From: Phytophthora sp. 'mugwort'
Lineage: Eukaryota; Oomycota; Peronosporomycetes; Peronosporales; Peronosporaceae
DNA length: 64,000 nt
Direction: 5' to 3'
Assembly (NCBI GenBank): GCA_033558025.1
Contig: JAUCEF010000006.1
Location: 62,001-126,000 of the forward strand
Under the pieces are notes generated by a model, which was not told the DNA's origin, searched no databases, and saw only the letters and a list, made by a program, of their open reading frames with translations. Within the stretch, counting starts at the first letter, position 1. Each line of letters begins with the position of its first letter. Below, one piece after another: positions 53,012-63,256 of this stretch. A program made the translations under genes and the position numbers.

Positions 53012-53705
53012 TGGAGCCTTCCCTACAGTCCGCCAGCTTAATAAATTGCTCTTCAATTGTACATCACCTAGACACTATGGTCAGACCATTCAAATGCATA
53101 TATCCTAGTGAGGAGCATAAAGATGATGCTTCAACTCAAGCAGCTTGCATTCACGACTCGTCAATACAGTCACCTTCGCTGGCCCCGTTTCGCTTTCTCC
53201 CTCGCTGAGAATACTAGTACTACAAGGCAGCAGACCTACAAAGACCGAAGATGCTGGCATCACCGTGGCATGTTCGTCGCGTAAATGCGCAGCAGTTATG
53301 GTGATGGAACTGATCGTGTTATTGGATATGGCATTTGGCAGACATACAAATTGGCTTTGCAGACGGATCCGCTACGGTGCACAGGCGTAGCAATCCCATC
53401 AGATAGATCATCATTGCGATTCGGCAGCAGCGTTACTTATGAAGGTTTTTGTTGATTCTTTCTAATGTCACTACCAGGACGAAAGCCGTGACATCTGCCG
53501 GCGTGGCGATGCTGGGAGAAGTCCTTGGTACGAGAAAGCGCAGCTAAGCGGTCGGGTGAGATGATTTTTGTACTGACGTTGGGATACGATCTTGTAGGCC
53601 ACGTTCTCAAGCATAAATCGCTGAGTGTAAAGCCACCGGTTGCCACAATTTCTTTCGACGTAGTGCGTTGCGACTGACACGTTGGCAACCTCGATTGCAT
53701 GTATA
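53012..53705. other. Unexplained 694-bp stretch before the Mpv17 exons
   Basis: No exon is recognised on the plus strand that would supply the usual N-terminal membrane segment of the next gene. An 87-codon ORF on the minus strand (53700-53437) has no known motif. It may be part of an insertion that separates or has replaced a 5' exon. Confidence 0.45.
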
Positions 53706-54396
53706 ATGCAGGGTCTGTCGCCTCGGCAAATGCTAGCGTTCTTTGTGTTTGGGTGAGTTAGGCTGTAATCATAGTATATCTGTCTCTGGGTTTGGTTGCT
53801 TTATAGCTTTTGTGGTTGTGTTGGCAGCGGTGCCGTTACAGGTCCAGTGCTGCACTTCTGGTATGGGTATCTCGAAACCCAACGCGTGACGAAAAATAAA
53901 CTGGTATCGAACGCCGCCCTATGGTTATGGATGCTGATGTTAACTGCTGCCTTGCGCTGTGTGGCATACCAGACTCCCAACAAGAAGCTACTGCTGGACC
54001 GCCTACTCTTCACCCCTCCCTTTGTTGCAATCACCATTTTCTCGGTTCGTTCGTAACACAATAACCTCGCTCTTGCCCGCCCTGTTACAAGAAAAACGGT
54101 TGCTAACATGTGCATTTCGTGTGTAGCTCGGTGTCATGCGGGGCTCGAGTCCCAAGACCTCGCGCGAGAATCTTTCTCGCGTCTATTGGACCGCGCTGCG
54201 GATGAACTGGAAGGTGTGGACGCTGACGCAGTGGTTGTCGTTCCACTACGTCCCGCCGCATCTTCGCGTGTTGTGGGGTACGTTGCGGCACCAGCGAGAT
54301 TTTCTTTTGGCGTCGCTCACGTCTTCTTGTCCGTTGGGAACAGGCAACTGCGTGGCGCTCTGGTGGAATTCGTACCTGTCGCTCACGCAGCAGTAA
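53706..54396 (+). CDS. Mpv17/PMP22 family membrane protein, N-terminal part not found
   Basis: Predicted exons 53706-53752, 53807-54044, 54127-54277, 54344-54396 (162 aa from the ATG at 53706). Mpv17/PMP22 proteins are four-helix channels of mitochondrial inner membranes and peroxisomes. Seen: QMLAFFVFG-FCGCVGSGAV, TGPVLHFWYGYLE, LLLDRLLFTPPFVAITIFS, LSRVYWTALRMNWKVWTLTQ, LSFHYVPPHLRVLWG and, after the last join, NCVALWWNSYLSLTQQ. This is the complete C-terminal two-thirds of the family. The N-terminal TM1 with its usual GxLxxxGD motif is absent. It may lie in an exon I could not find, or the gene is truncated. Frame is open a short way above the ATG. Confidence 0.85.
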
Positions 54397-54806
54397 TAAC
54401 TGGGAGGCGGTGAAGAAGCCAGCCTGCACTCACTTGGACAGCGGCTGGCGCAGGAAATATCTTGTGTCTCGGGACATGGCTACATCGAGTGCAAGTACAA
54501 GTTCAAGACGACCAACACTCATTTTTAACACGGTATCGCTTATTAAAATAAGCGAAAAACACGCATAGATTCTGTGTATATTCGGTATGACAGGACATGC
54601 GATCTCTTGTTGCCATAGCCTGAATTCAGTAAGAAGCCATCTTCCATCGCATTCTTGATAATAGGTTCAGTGGATCCCACATCGCGGCGTCAAAACCATT
54701 CCATTTTCACTCACGTGCACTCCTTCATTTGCCAGTAAGTGCGCAGCTGATACCTCGTTACCGCCTGCAGCTCGTCGCGCTGCGCTCCCCGCCTCCGTGT
54801 CCAACC
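54397..54806. other. Intergenic 410 bp
   Basis: The 3' flank of the Mpv17 gene and the promoter of the LRR gene. CTTCATTTGCCAGT near 54724-54737 loosely resembles an oomycete Inr plus flanking element. Nothing else is seen. Confidence 0.4.
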
Positions 54807-56237
54807 ATGGCCGAAGCCCCGCAGAGCCTGCCGTCGCTGGCCGCGCTGTGTGTGGCGCGTCTGGTCATGGGCGCCTCGCAACGTGCTCTGCTTAGTATTC
54901 TGCGGTTCGTTCCCATTTGTGACTCGGTATCTGACCATGTTGACAAATCGCTGACCATCCGAGGATTATGCAATGCAGTCGGCTGCCTGAAGAGCTGGTG
55001 CAGACGCTCCTGGCTGACATGATCGCGTCCAAGACGCTGACGGACGACCGCCTCGCCGCCTTCTTCATGATCTCGCGCCGCGTGTTGAACCTCTCGGGCT
55101 GCTGCACCATCCGTAACTCGATCCTGCGTCAGATCCCTTTTCGCTGCCCTGAGCTGGTACGACGACGGCTACTACATTACCGGTGGGTTAAGAGATGAAT
55201 ATACTGACTTGGTTGCTTGGTGAATTTTTGCAGCGCTGTTTGGATCTGGCGAACTGTCCCCAAGTCACCAACACGGTGATCCGTGCGGTCTTGCAGGGCT
55301 GCTCCAACCTGCAGACGCTGCAGCTAGACGGATGCCGCCATATCACCGACGCCGCGTTTCAGCCGGATCACTCGCCATTCTATGCGCTACACGCGTGTAC
55401 GTCGCTTAAGGTCGTGAGTTTCGCGCGCTGCTCGCAGCTGACGAAAGACCTCGTGGTCTTCCTGATCAAAGCCTGCCGATCGCTCACCGACATTAACTTT
55501 TCGCGGTGCAAGGTGAGTTCAGATTTGGAAGGAATATTTTTATTGTGGATGGTGGCTGACAATATTTGTTTTCTCTGAAGCGCATTCACGACGACGCGAT
55601 CCACCTGCTACTTCGCTCGGCGACCGACCTGCAACGGTTAAACTTGTCCTTCATGGGTATCTCGGACAAAGCGTTCACGACGGAGCCTTCAGACCAACGC
55701 AACGGCTTCTACGCCATGGGTCGTGCTTTGCGGGCGATCGACCTCACACAGAGCAGTATCACGGATGTCACGCTGTTTGCGCTGGCAAAGCATTGCCGTC
55801 ACCTTGAGGAAGTGAAGCTCAGCTGTTGCAGCGAGATCACGGACGTGGGCATCGAAGCGCTTGTGCGCTCCTGTAGACGTCTGCGCACATTAGACCTGAC
55901 CAACTGTGCGCTGATCACTGACCGCGGTGTGGCTACGATTGGAGCATACGGCCAGCAACTAGAACGCTTGAACCTGTCGTGGTGCATGAACATCACCGAC
56001 AAGAGCGTTGTGGATGTCGCTCGCGGTTGCGAGCATCTGCAGGAGATGCTGTTGGTGTGGTGCACGCAGCTCACCGACGCTTCGATCGACGTCTTCTTGC
56101 CCAACGTAGATTCGACCGCGGACGTTGCATCGAGGGCGAAAGGTCTGAAGCTAAACTTCAGCGGATGCAAGGGAATTAGTGCCACACACGTCGAGAACGC
56201 TCGCAAGAAAGGGCTGGCGATCGTCACCGGCGCCTGA
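54807..56237 (+). CDS. Leucine-rich-repeat (cysteine-containing type) protein, FBXL/AMN1-like
   Basis: Predicted join 54807-54904, 54979-55156, 55234-55512, 55581-56237 (403 aa), all GT-AG in frame. The N-terminal 90 residues are helical (LPEELVQTLLADMIASKTLT) and may be an F-box-like or zyg-11/SOCS-type adaptor domain; the canonical F-box is not clear. Then cysteine-containing LRRs: LDLANCPQVTNTVIRAVLQG, LDGCRHITDAAF, FARCSQLTKDLVVFLIK, LDLTNCALITDRGVATIGAYG, LNLSWCMNITDKSVVDVARG and CTQLTDASIDVFL. Such proteins are substrate receptors of ubiquitin ligases in most relatives. Lengths and repeats fit the FBXL2/AMN1 branch; the specific target is unknown. Confidence 0.82.
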
Positions 56238-56386
56238 CACCGAAGCGCTGGTGTAGCCCATGAGCACTCGAAATTGATGCCGTCTACACATGCAGGCAAG
56301 CATCCACGCAATTTAGATGATCCACTGGCGTATAACAATTTATTTATTGTATGAGATGTTACAAAATAAGTTGCTTTGCTGTCAAG

Positions 56387-56499
56387 AGGACCAATTCTAC
56401 CGGTTTTGCGGTAATCTGATTAGAAGTGGCAAAAGTAGTGAATACGAACGAAATTGTGCATTCATAGGACCAATTATACCGGTACTGCGGTATTCTGAT
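56387..56499. repeat. 79-bp diverged tandem repeat with ACCGGT core, upstream of the ERGIC gene
   Basis: Copy 1 starts AGGACCAATTCTACCGGT (56387) and copy 2 AGGACCAATTATACCGGT (56466); 30 of the first 34 bases match. Similarity appears to continue (GGCAAAAGTAGT / AGCAAAAATAGT). Copy 2 contains TACCGGTA (56477-56484), the same palindrome seen in the IPO11/eIF4A region. It lies about 85-200 bp before the ATG at 56584. Confidence 0.7.
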
Positions 56500-56583
56500 C
56501 AGTAATCTGTTTCCATTAGCAAAAATAGTCCCGGGACTGGCGTCCCACGTGGCAGCACTTGGTTTGAAGCTCTCGAAAGCATC

Positions 56584-57644
56584 ATGTCTTGGCGGCGCTT
56601 CGACCTCAATGTCAAGGGCGTGGAGGGCATTCAGGAGCGCACCATCGGCGGTGGTTTGGTGACGCTGGTGAGCTGCGTGGTGGTGGCCTTTCTGCTGCTG
56701 TCCGAGTTCTCGGTCTGGTGGACCGTAAGCGTCACGCACCGCATGCATGTGGATACAGACCCAGTAAGTGCAATGCGTCATTTATTGCGATAACAATAAT
56801 TGCCCTAATGCTCTGGTTATTTCTCGGGAAGCAGCAAGACTTCCCAATTAACATTGAGGTGGATGTATCGTTCCTCCATGAAGCCTGCAAAGGTAATTTC
56901 ACATTGTTTAGCGCGGTAGGTAGTGGAGAATGCTTACTGAAATAGTTGTTATTGACAGAGGTGGCGCTAGACGTGAGTGACTCCAAGGGCCACAAGGAAA
57001 TTATGCTCAAGAAAGACGTGCAGGAGGAGCCTTTCGGAGAGAACGGCTGCAGGCTTTTTGGCACGGTTCAGGTGCAGAAGGTGGCGGGCGACTTGTCCTT
57101 CGCGCATGAGGGTTCGCTCACCGTCTTCTCCTTCTTCGACTTCCTCAACTTCAACTCGTCCCACGTGGTCAACCACCTGCGCTTCGGCCCGCAGATCCCG
57201 GACATGGAGACGCCCCTGATTGACGTCAGCAAGATCCTGACCAATAATTGTAGGGAGGTCGTTGCTGTCTGTCGAGTGTTGTGTCCGGGGCTGACGTTTT
57301 TTCTTTTTTTCTTCTTCTCAATGTTGCATCTTGTAGTGGCGACGTACAAATACTTCGTGAATATTGTTCCTAGTCGCTACGTGTACCTGAACGGCAGGTC
57401 GGTGACGACGTTCCAGTACTCGGTGACAGAGCACGAGACGAGCTCGAGAGGTCCGAACGGTCAAGTGTCGTTCCCCGGTGTGACATTTGCCTACGAGTTC
57501 TCCCCCATTGCTGTGGAATACATTGAATCCAAACCGTCTGTACTGCACTTCCTCACCAGTACTAGCGCCATCGTAGGCGGCGTCTTCGCTGTCGCACGTA
57601 TGATCGACGGTGCTATCTACAGCGTCTCCAAGAAGATCGATTAG
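56584..57644 (+). CDS. ERGIC/Erv41-Erv46 family cargo receptor
   Basis: Predicted join 56584-56763, 56835-56892, 56959-57249, 57337-57644 (278 aa), all GT-AG, frame kept. The Erv41-Erv46 proteins are paired cargo receptors that cycle between ER and Golgi. The N-terminal cytosolic segment RRFDLNVKGVEGIQERTIGG is followed by TM1 (LVTLVSCVVVAFLLLSEFSVWW), a luminal beta-rich domain (QDFPINIEVDVSFLHEACKE, GCRLFGTVQVQKVAGDLSFA, VNHLRFGPQIPDMETPL, YVYLNGRSVTTFQYSVTEH, GVTFAYEFSPIAVEY), and a C-terminal TM2 (TSTSAIVGGVFAVARMIDGA). Its length is close to ERGIC1 (about 290 aa), but exact subtype is not decided. Confidence 0.88.
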
Positions 57645-57828
57645 ATTGACGCGATTCACATCGACAATATGCGGCAGCAGCAAAGAGAAATACGAACACA
57701 AAATGGCTGGAGCGTCCTGTCGACAACTTTGAAGTCTCCACTCCTTTCCGACCAGAACGAGCTTGGAGTTTTGTTTCATGTTAGGAAATCGACAACTATT
57801 GTACATGCAGTGTTTGCTCCCTGCTTTT

Positions 57829-59780
57829 TTACACTATCTCTTGGACATTGTTGTGAAACGTTTGCGGCGGCTTGGTCGCGTTCTTCCTTACCGCTTCAAG
57901 GCGCTGTTGCAGTTGCTCCTCTCGCGAGAGATCTGACTTGTGTCCAGCAGTGCCGTCCGATTCGTCGTCCTCCCCGCTGCCTACCAGATCATCGTGGAGT
58001 GACGATACGAGCGCCATGGCCTGCTGATCAGGCAGCTCATTTACCACAGCAGCCACATCCGAGAGAATTTCTTGCGCGAGGTTCCTCTTCTGCTCGCGTG
58101 TATCGAACACGATCGCAGCATAGGCCAATGTGGTCTTTTCCACGACGCGGACGACAGCGGCCAGCGGCAGGAGCCCCAGCATGTACAGGTGAAAACTTGC
58201 ACCGATGTAAGTGCGGAAAGAGTGAATGCCGCTCTGGTTACACTCTTTTCCACGGTATGAGAGCTGGCTCAGCGGCTTGTCTGAGGCGTGGTTGCGAATC
58301 ACGTCGTGGATCAATACAGCTGACACGGCGTACAAGTGTGGCTTCTTCAGCAGCTCCTTGCCCAGATCGATGTCACCCTGGCCATTGTCACCCACGAAAA
58401 CAAACCGGTGTTCTGCAAACACGCGTTTGAAGCGAACAAAGTTCTGTTCATACAAAAGAGACCGATATTAGCATACGAATCTGCAAGTATTATATAGAAA
58501 GTCTCACTCACCCGAAGCTTTCCTGACGCAATACGTTGAGAGCCCCACATATTGGCAAAACGGCCCATTAAAACTGTAAAATTAACAAAACGTAGCATTT
58601 CCGTCAGCTACAAATAAACCCTGTCAGATTCGTTACGTACGTGTAAAGTGCAGGAAACCACAGGCACGAAGTTCTTGTAACGATCTCCTGCGCAGAAACT
58701 CGGGCCTTGCAGTAAGGAAGGCCACGCGCTGCACATCCTTTGATTTTTTCGATCCGGCACCTTTTCCAGCCTCAACGTCATCATCGTCATCGCTGTCTTC
58801 GCCTTCGTATCCACTATGTCGGTCAGCAGTATCTGCAGATAATGTAGCCGAACGCCGAAGCAATTCCTGGGCAAATTGATGTACACCTGGATACACCGTA
58901 AGCTCTGGGTATCGCGTGTCGAAGAGGGCGGCCAGCATCGTGTCGTCGATGTCACTATACCAAGCAGTCAACAATCGTCAGTTGGCTTGATAAACCACAC
59001 AAAGGAACAGTAAATATTGCATAGTTTCCTCACCATAGAAGCTTGATCGGCGCGAAAAACTTCGGTGATGCGCGAAGCACCGCAGCTTCTGCCTCGAAGT
59101 GCTTCAGAATCACCTCGCGCTCCGCTTCCGACCGAATGCGGTGGTAGATCAGGTCAAATATTGGGAACTTGGCGTCCACCTTGTTCTTAAGCTGCAAGCA
59201 CGCCATGTTCCTCTTGGCACAAAAGCAATCCCGAATGCACGTCACAACGTCGGGTTCCGCCCCGTACTTCTGCAGTGACAGGATGATCATCGCCAGCGTG
59301 CTAACACTCAGCACGGATAGTTCCAGCCTCGTAGTGCAAAAATGCGCAAAGTGCTGCGTCTTAACCTTGGAGTTGAGCAGACGATGCAAGTCGATGACCT
59401 TGATGAAGGCCTCAGTCTCCCGCGGGGTCTCGCACGCCGCCAGCTCTGCGATTGTGTCCGTGTACAGCGGCACCTTGCCAGTATACCTCACTCCTGCAGC
59501 AGCAGCGACACAGTAATAAATGTTAATAATATGCCAGTATAATTTATAATATAGACATTGACGTACGGGCTTTGCGGCCGACGGCCAGCAGCGCCTCGCG
59601 TTCTCCGTCAGAGCCCGAGCTCGAGAGGGAGATGCGAGGTCGCTGTGGTACTTTGAAGGACGAACGCAGCACGCGCAGAGGGTTCACGCCATGACACAGC
59701 AGAACCGCACAGAAGCATAGCAATAACAGGAGCAGGATGATGAACGGCAGCGACAACTCCAGCTCCTGCGTCGAGTCCAT
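57829..59780 (-). CDS. DUF2183/App1-like HAD-type phosphatase, membrane-anchored
   Basis: Predicted join 59780-59567, 59493-59034, 58954-58641, 58573-58512, 58443-57829 (554 aa), all GT-AG in frame. App1-type enzymes are Mg-dependent phosphatidate phosphatases with a DxDxT nucleophile motif. An N-terminal membrane anchor (LPFIILLLLLLCFCAVLLC) is followed by a helical regulatory-looking region, then the catalytic domain: CDIDDT (DxDxT) across the exon 2/3 join, YPGVHQFAQELLRR, AFLTARPEFLRRRS, LLMGRFANMWGSQRIASGKL, FVFVGDNGQGDIDLG and VIRNHAS. An acidic low-complexity insert (EDSDDDDDVEAGKGAGSKKS) separates catalytic elements. The C-terminus is basic and acidic in blocks. Phosphatidate is the family-inferred substrate. 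Confidence 0.8.
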
Positions 59781-59903
59781 GGTGCGAATTAAAGTGCTCC
59801 AGCGGTGGTAGAGGTCGCAGTTTGGCAGTTTGATTTTTGACTAAATATTAGATTTTTAAAGGGATTGGCCAGCCGCTCATTGTGACAGTTAAGTGTCAAC
59901 AGC
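59781..59903. promoter_or_regulatory. Bidirectional intergenic region, App1-like / NDUFAF7, with Inr-like element
   Basis: 123 bp between divergent ATGs. On the plus strand GCTCATTGTGACAGTT (59875-59890) starts like the published oomycete core promoter GCTCATTYBNCAWTTT, about 14 bp before the NDUFAF7 ATG. The match past GCTCATT is partial. Confidence 0.35.
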
Positions 59904-61630
59904 ATGTGGAGCGTAGCTACTCGTCGCTTGGCGGCGGCCGGTTCTCGCCACGTACGCGCGTCTGCATTGGCCGCGTGCTTCTCGACGTCTACAGAGTCGA
60001 AGGACGAGAAGGTGGCAACGCAGGTGAAGAAGTGGCAGCGGCAGAAGATCGAGGACAAGGCCAAGTTTCTATCCGTGCAGGTGGATCGCTCGGCGCTCAA
60101 GCAGCCGGGCGGCAGCAACGCGCGCGTGGGCCTGCCGCAGGGCAAGAGCAAGGAAAACTCGTTGGTCCACGTGCTGCGCTCCATGATTGAGGTCAAGGGA
60201 CCGCTCACGGTGTCCGAGTTCATGACGCGTGCGCTGAGCCACCCGGACCACGGCTACTACATGAAGAAGGACGTGTTCGGCAACCAAGGAGACTTCACGA
60301 CGGCGCCCGAGATCAGCCAAATGTTCGGCGAGCTCATCGGTGTCTGGTGCGTGGCAACGTGGCAGCAAATGGGCATGCCCGAACACATTAAGATCGTGGA
60401 GTTGGGTCCCGGACGAGGGTCCCTCATGAGCGACTTCCTGCGCGCTGCCAAGTCGTTTCCGCCCTTCTACAATGCCATTGAGATCCACATGGTCGATATT
60501 AGTCCAGGTACGGAGGCTACGGGTGCTTGAGTGAGAGTGGAGGGTTTTGATGTTTGATACGTTTTTGTTTGGAATTGCCAGTAATGCAGAAGATTCAGCA
60601 GGAGACGCTCAAGTGCGAGCCGATCGAGGACAAGACGGCGCCGGAGAACATGATGCGGCTGCCAGACAACGGGCCTACCGTTCGCTGGCACGCGGACTTT
60701 GCGAACGTGCCGCATGGAACGAGTTTGATGATTGCGCAGGAACTGTTTGATGCCCTGCCAGTGCATCAATTCGAGTACACGGACCGGTACGCTTTGTCAG
60801 TTTATTTTTTATGAAAAACTGAGTGATAGGGTGACTGACTTTGGATGTGGTATGGATTTGGTCTATCATGTGGCAGTGGCTGGTGTGAGCGCCTTGTGGA
60901 TATTGACTTTGAAGATGGCGGCGACCACTTCCGCTTCGTGCTGTCGCCTGGCCCGACGCCAGCAACGCGCGTGTATATCGGACGCGAGAAGCTGTTTGAT
61001 CCGTCGACAGCGTTTTCACACGTTGCCGAGACCCATATCTCTGGTGTCGAAGATCTGAAGAAGATGCAGGACACGGTGGTACAGCGTCTGGATGTTGCGG
61101 ATGTGGCAGGCACGCCTGTGCGCACAGCCCAGGCTCAAGTCGGTGACAAGATTGAGATTTCGCCTGTCAGTATTGCGCTGATGCAGGACATGGCCAAGCG
61201 CATTTCTCAGTCTGGTGGTGCTGCATTGATTGTGGACTACGGCTACGACCACCCGTCAGAGCTTAGTCTGCGTGGCATCAAGAACCACAAGTTTGTGAGC
61301 GTGCTGCGCGAGCCAGGTGACGTCGACCTCAGTATCGACGTGGACTTCGCCACCCTTAAGCGGTTCGCAACTGCCGAGCCCAAGGTCAAGAGCTCGGGTC
61401 CCGTCGGCCAGGGTACATTCCTGAAGAATATGGGCATCGAGCACCGTCTCGCCATGCTGTTGCAGAACACCGAGTCGGAGAAGGTTCAACAAGACCTGTT
61501 CTCGTCATACGAGCGTCTCGTGGAGCCTAAGCAGATGGGCACCATTTTCAAGGCCATGGCGCTCACACACGAAGATATTAGTCAACCTGTTGGCTTTGAG
61601 GAGATCCCTACTGAGTCCACGAAGCAGTAG
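59904..61630 (+). CDS. NDUFAF7: Complex I assembly methyltransferase NDUFAF7 (MidA family)
   Basis: Predicted join 59904-60507, 60582-60786, 60877-61630 (520 aa), GT-AG in frame. NDUFAF7 dimethylates an arginine of the complex I subunit NDUFS2 in mitochondria during assembly. A Ser/Arg-rich mitochondrial presequence (MWSVATRRLAAAGSRHVRAS) is followed by the conserved start LVHVLRSMIEVKGPLTVSEF, MTRALSHPDHGYYMKKDVFG, GDFTTAPEISQMFGELIGVW and the AdoMet loop IVELGPGRGSLMSDFLR. The second half shows GTSLMIAQELFDALPVHQFE (Asn-to-Gln-like metal/DxxxP region), GAALIVDYGYDHP and FLKNMGIEHRLAMLL. The full order matches the family. It is convergent with RPL10. Confidence 0.94.
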
Positions 61631-61818
61631 GAAATGTAGCTAAACTAGCAGAAACAATAGAGCAAGATTGGCAACTTCATCACCGGCATAAATCAACTAA
61701 AGAGCTTAAGTTTTTTTTGTCATTGCACCAAACAAAGTCGTAATTTATAGCGTTAGAAGCCTAAAACCACTCGGTCAAGAAAACCGAAAGCAGGCACCAT
61801 CCATTCAAAGCGACCAGC

Positions 61819-62445
61819 TTACAGGTTGAGGGGGCCGTGGTTGGGGTGGTACTTCTCGTGGTTGCCATCCAGGCGGAGCGAGCCGCTAGCGCGCATCTCA
61901 GCATACACCTCACGCTCGTACTTAGTGAATCCCCACTTCTTGGAGCCCAGCACTTTCTGGCGACCAGGGAATTTGAACTTGGCACGACGCAAAGCCTCCA
62001 CAACCGAAGGGCCGAACGAGTCTTTGGAGCGCACCGAGATAATGGGCTGGCCAATGGCCACGCGGGCAGCCACACCGGCGGGCTTACCGTAGGCGTGACG
62101 CATACCGGTCTGAAGTCTATCAGCACCGGCGCACGAAAGCATCTTGTTGATACGCAGGACCTGGAACGGGTGGCAACGGATACGCATGTGAAAGTTGTCC
62201 TTGCCGCAGTACTTGGTCAGGTAACGGTTAGCAGCAACGCGGGCAGCCTCGAGAGCCTCCGACGACAGCTGCTCCTTCTCGTCGGACACCAAGTGAGCAA
62301 CGAACGGGAAGGCGTCTACCGATGCTTTCCTGTTACCCACATCGTAGATGCGGATCTTCGGGTCGGGCACACCACGGCAGTAGCGCGACTTAATGAACGG
62401 CTTCTTGTTCTGGAAACGGTAACACTTAGCAGGACGGCGACCCAT
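61819..62445 (-). CDS. RPL10: 60S ribosomal protein L10 (uL16)
   Basis: An intronless 208-aa protein. uL16 sits at the base of the central protuberance near the P site and is loaded last in 60S maturation. It opens [20 protein letters not shown], then [33 protein letters not shown], the P-site-loop region [20 protein letters not shown] and [19 protein letters not shown]. The length (about 210 aa) and sequence are as in other eukaryotes. GC-rich biased codons fit high expression. Confidence 0.97.
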   Translation of the reverse strand: MGRRPAKCYRFQNKKPFIKSRYCRGVPDPKIRIYDVGNRKASVDAFPFVAHLVSDEKEQLSSEALEAARVAANRYLTKYCGKDNFHMRIRCHPFQVLRINKMLSCAGADRLQTGMRHAYGKPAGVAARVAIGQPIISVRSKDSFGPSVVEALRRAKFKFPGRQKVLGSKKWGFTKYEREVYAEMRASGSLRLDGNHEKYHPNHGPLNL

Positions 62446-62457
62446 TTTGACTTCTAG

Positions 62458-62476
62458 GCAAATAGCACAATGAAAG
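62458..62476 (-). promoter_or_regulatory. Inr/FPR-like core promoter of RPL10
   Basis: On the minus strand TTTCATTGTGCTATTTGCC lies 13-31 bp before the RPL10 start codon. It has TCATT followed by ATTTGC, similar to the Inr (TCAYTYY-like) and FPR (MWTTTNC-like) elements described for Phytophthora. Assigned by resemblance only. Confidence 0.4.
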
Positions 62477-62918
62477 ACCTACGATGAGGGGGGGGTCTTG
62501 CCAAGGCCTCCAGTCCATTCAGTTTGCCCCGCCAAGTCGCCCCTTCTTCACAGCGGATTGGATGAAAGTCAATACTAAGACTTGGAGATTGGTAGAAAAT
62601 GTATCTGAGATGACGTCAGCCGTGGCAGTGATGCAAGCCTACGCGACATTATTGGAAGAAAGGAAGAATCCGTTGACGTAATCATTCTAACATCTTTGAT
62701 TGGAAGAAATGGGTGCTGATGCTCGCCGGAGTGTTGGTTTATTCTAGCCTGTTTCGTGAATGATGATCTCTGAGAGGTCAGCCTTTTCCGTTGATTTTGA
62801 CGCATTTAACGGAGCATAGGGACAGCACTCGCCATCAACAGTCGGCTCGCTTATCGAACAGTTCGTTCATAATGACACGGCGATTGGTCGCCTCAGGGCT
62901 GTTCTTGTCGACGGTTAT

Positions 62919-63003
62919 GTGGTAGCGTTTGGTAACGTGGTCTGTCATAGAAGGATCAGTTTTGTGGTAACGTGCGCTACCACGTAGCGATTGTGCGCGC
63001 TAC
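62919..63003. repeat. Cluster of CGCTAC/GTAGCG inverted repeats
   Basis: GTGGTAGCG at 62919-62927 is inverted as CGCTACCAC at 62975-62983. CGCTAC (62975) also folds with GTAGCG (62984-62989) across a 3-nt loop, and CGCTAC recurs at 62998-63003. The arrangement is like the end of a foldback or other DNA transposon (inference). Confidence 0.6.
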
Positions 63004-63256
63004 GCTTTTCTGAGGGTCGTTCTTATCTGCTGGGATTTCCTGGGATTTTGAAACCCTCGCATTTCATTGGTACTCAGGTATTTACATAAGTTGCTCAGAT
63101 TTTGCATAAACTGGAAAACGGGGGTACGGTTCCCCAATCCCAAAAACAAAGTTGGGGATCGGAGCACGGAACCCAGACTGGGATCGGAGGGATGACCTAC
63201 CCAACAGCGTGCCATCCAACGATTTTGTAGGGGCTCCAGCGACCGTCATTTCTAAA

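Larger units (their letters stand above)
62446..63256. other. RPL10 upstream region and repeat-rich sequence
   Basis: Immediately upstream of RPL10 on the minus strand, TTTCATTGTGCTATTTGCC (62458-62476) resembles an oomycete Inr plus flanking promoter region element. Further along, about 62919-63003, are four copies of CGCTAC/GTAGCG in alternating orientation, including a 9-bp inverted repeat. No gene is seen in the rest. Confidence 0.5.

Noticed and set aside
53437..53700. 87-codon minus-strand ORF
   Set aside because: I could not match it to any retroelement or gene motif; composition is consistent with chance.
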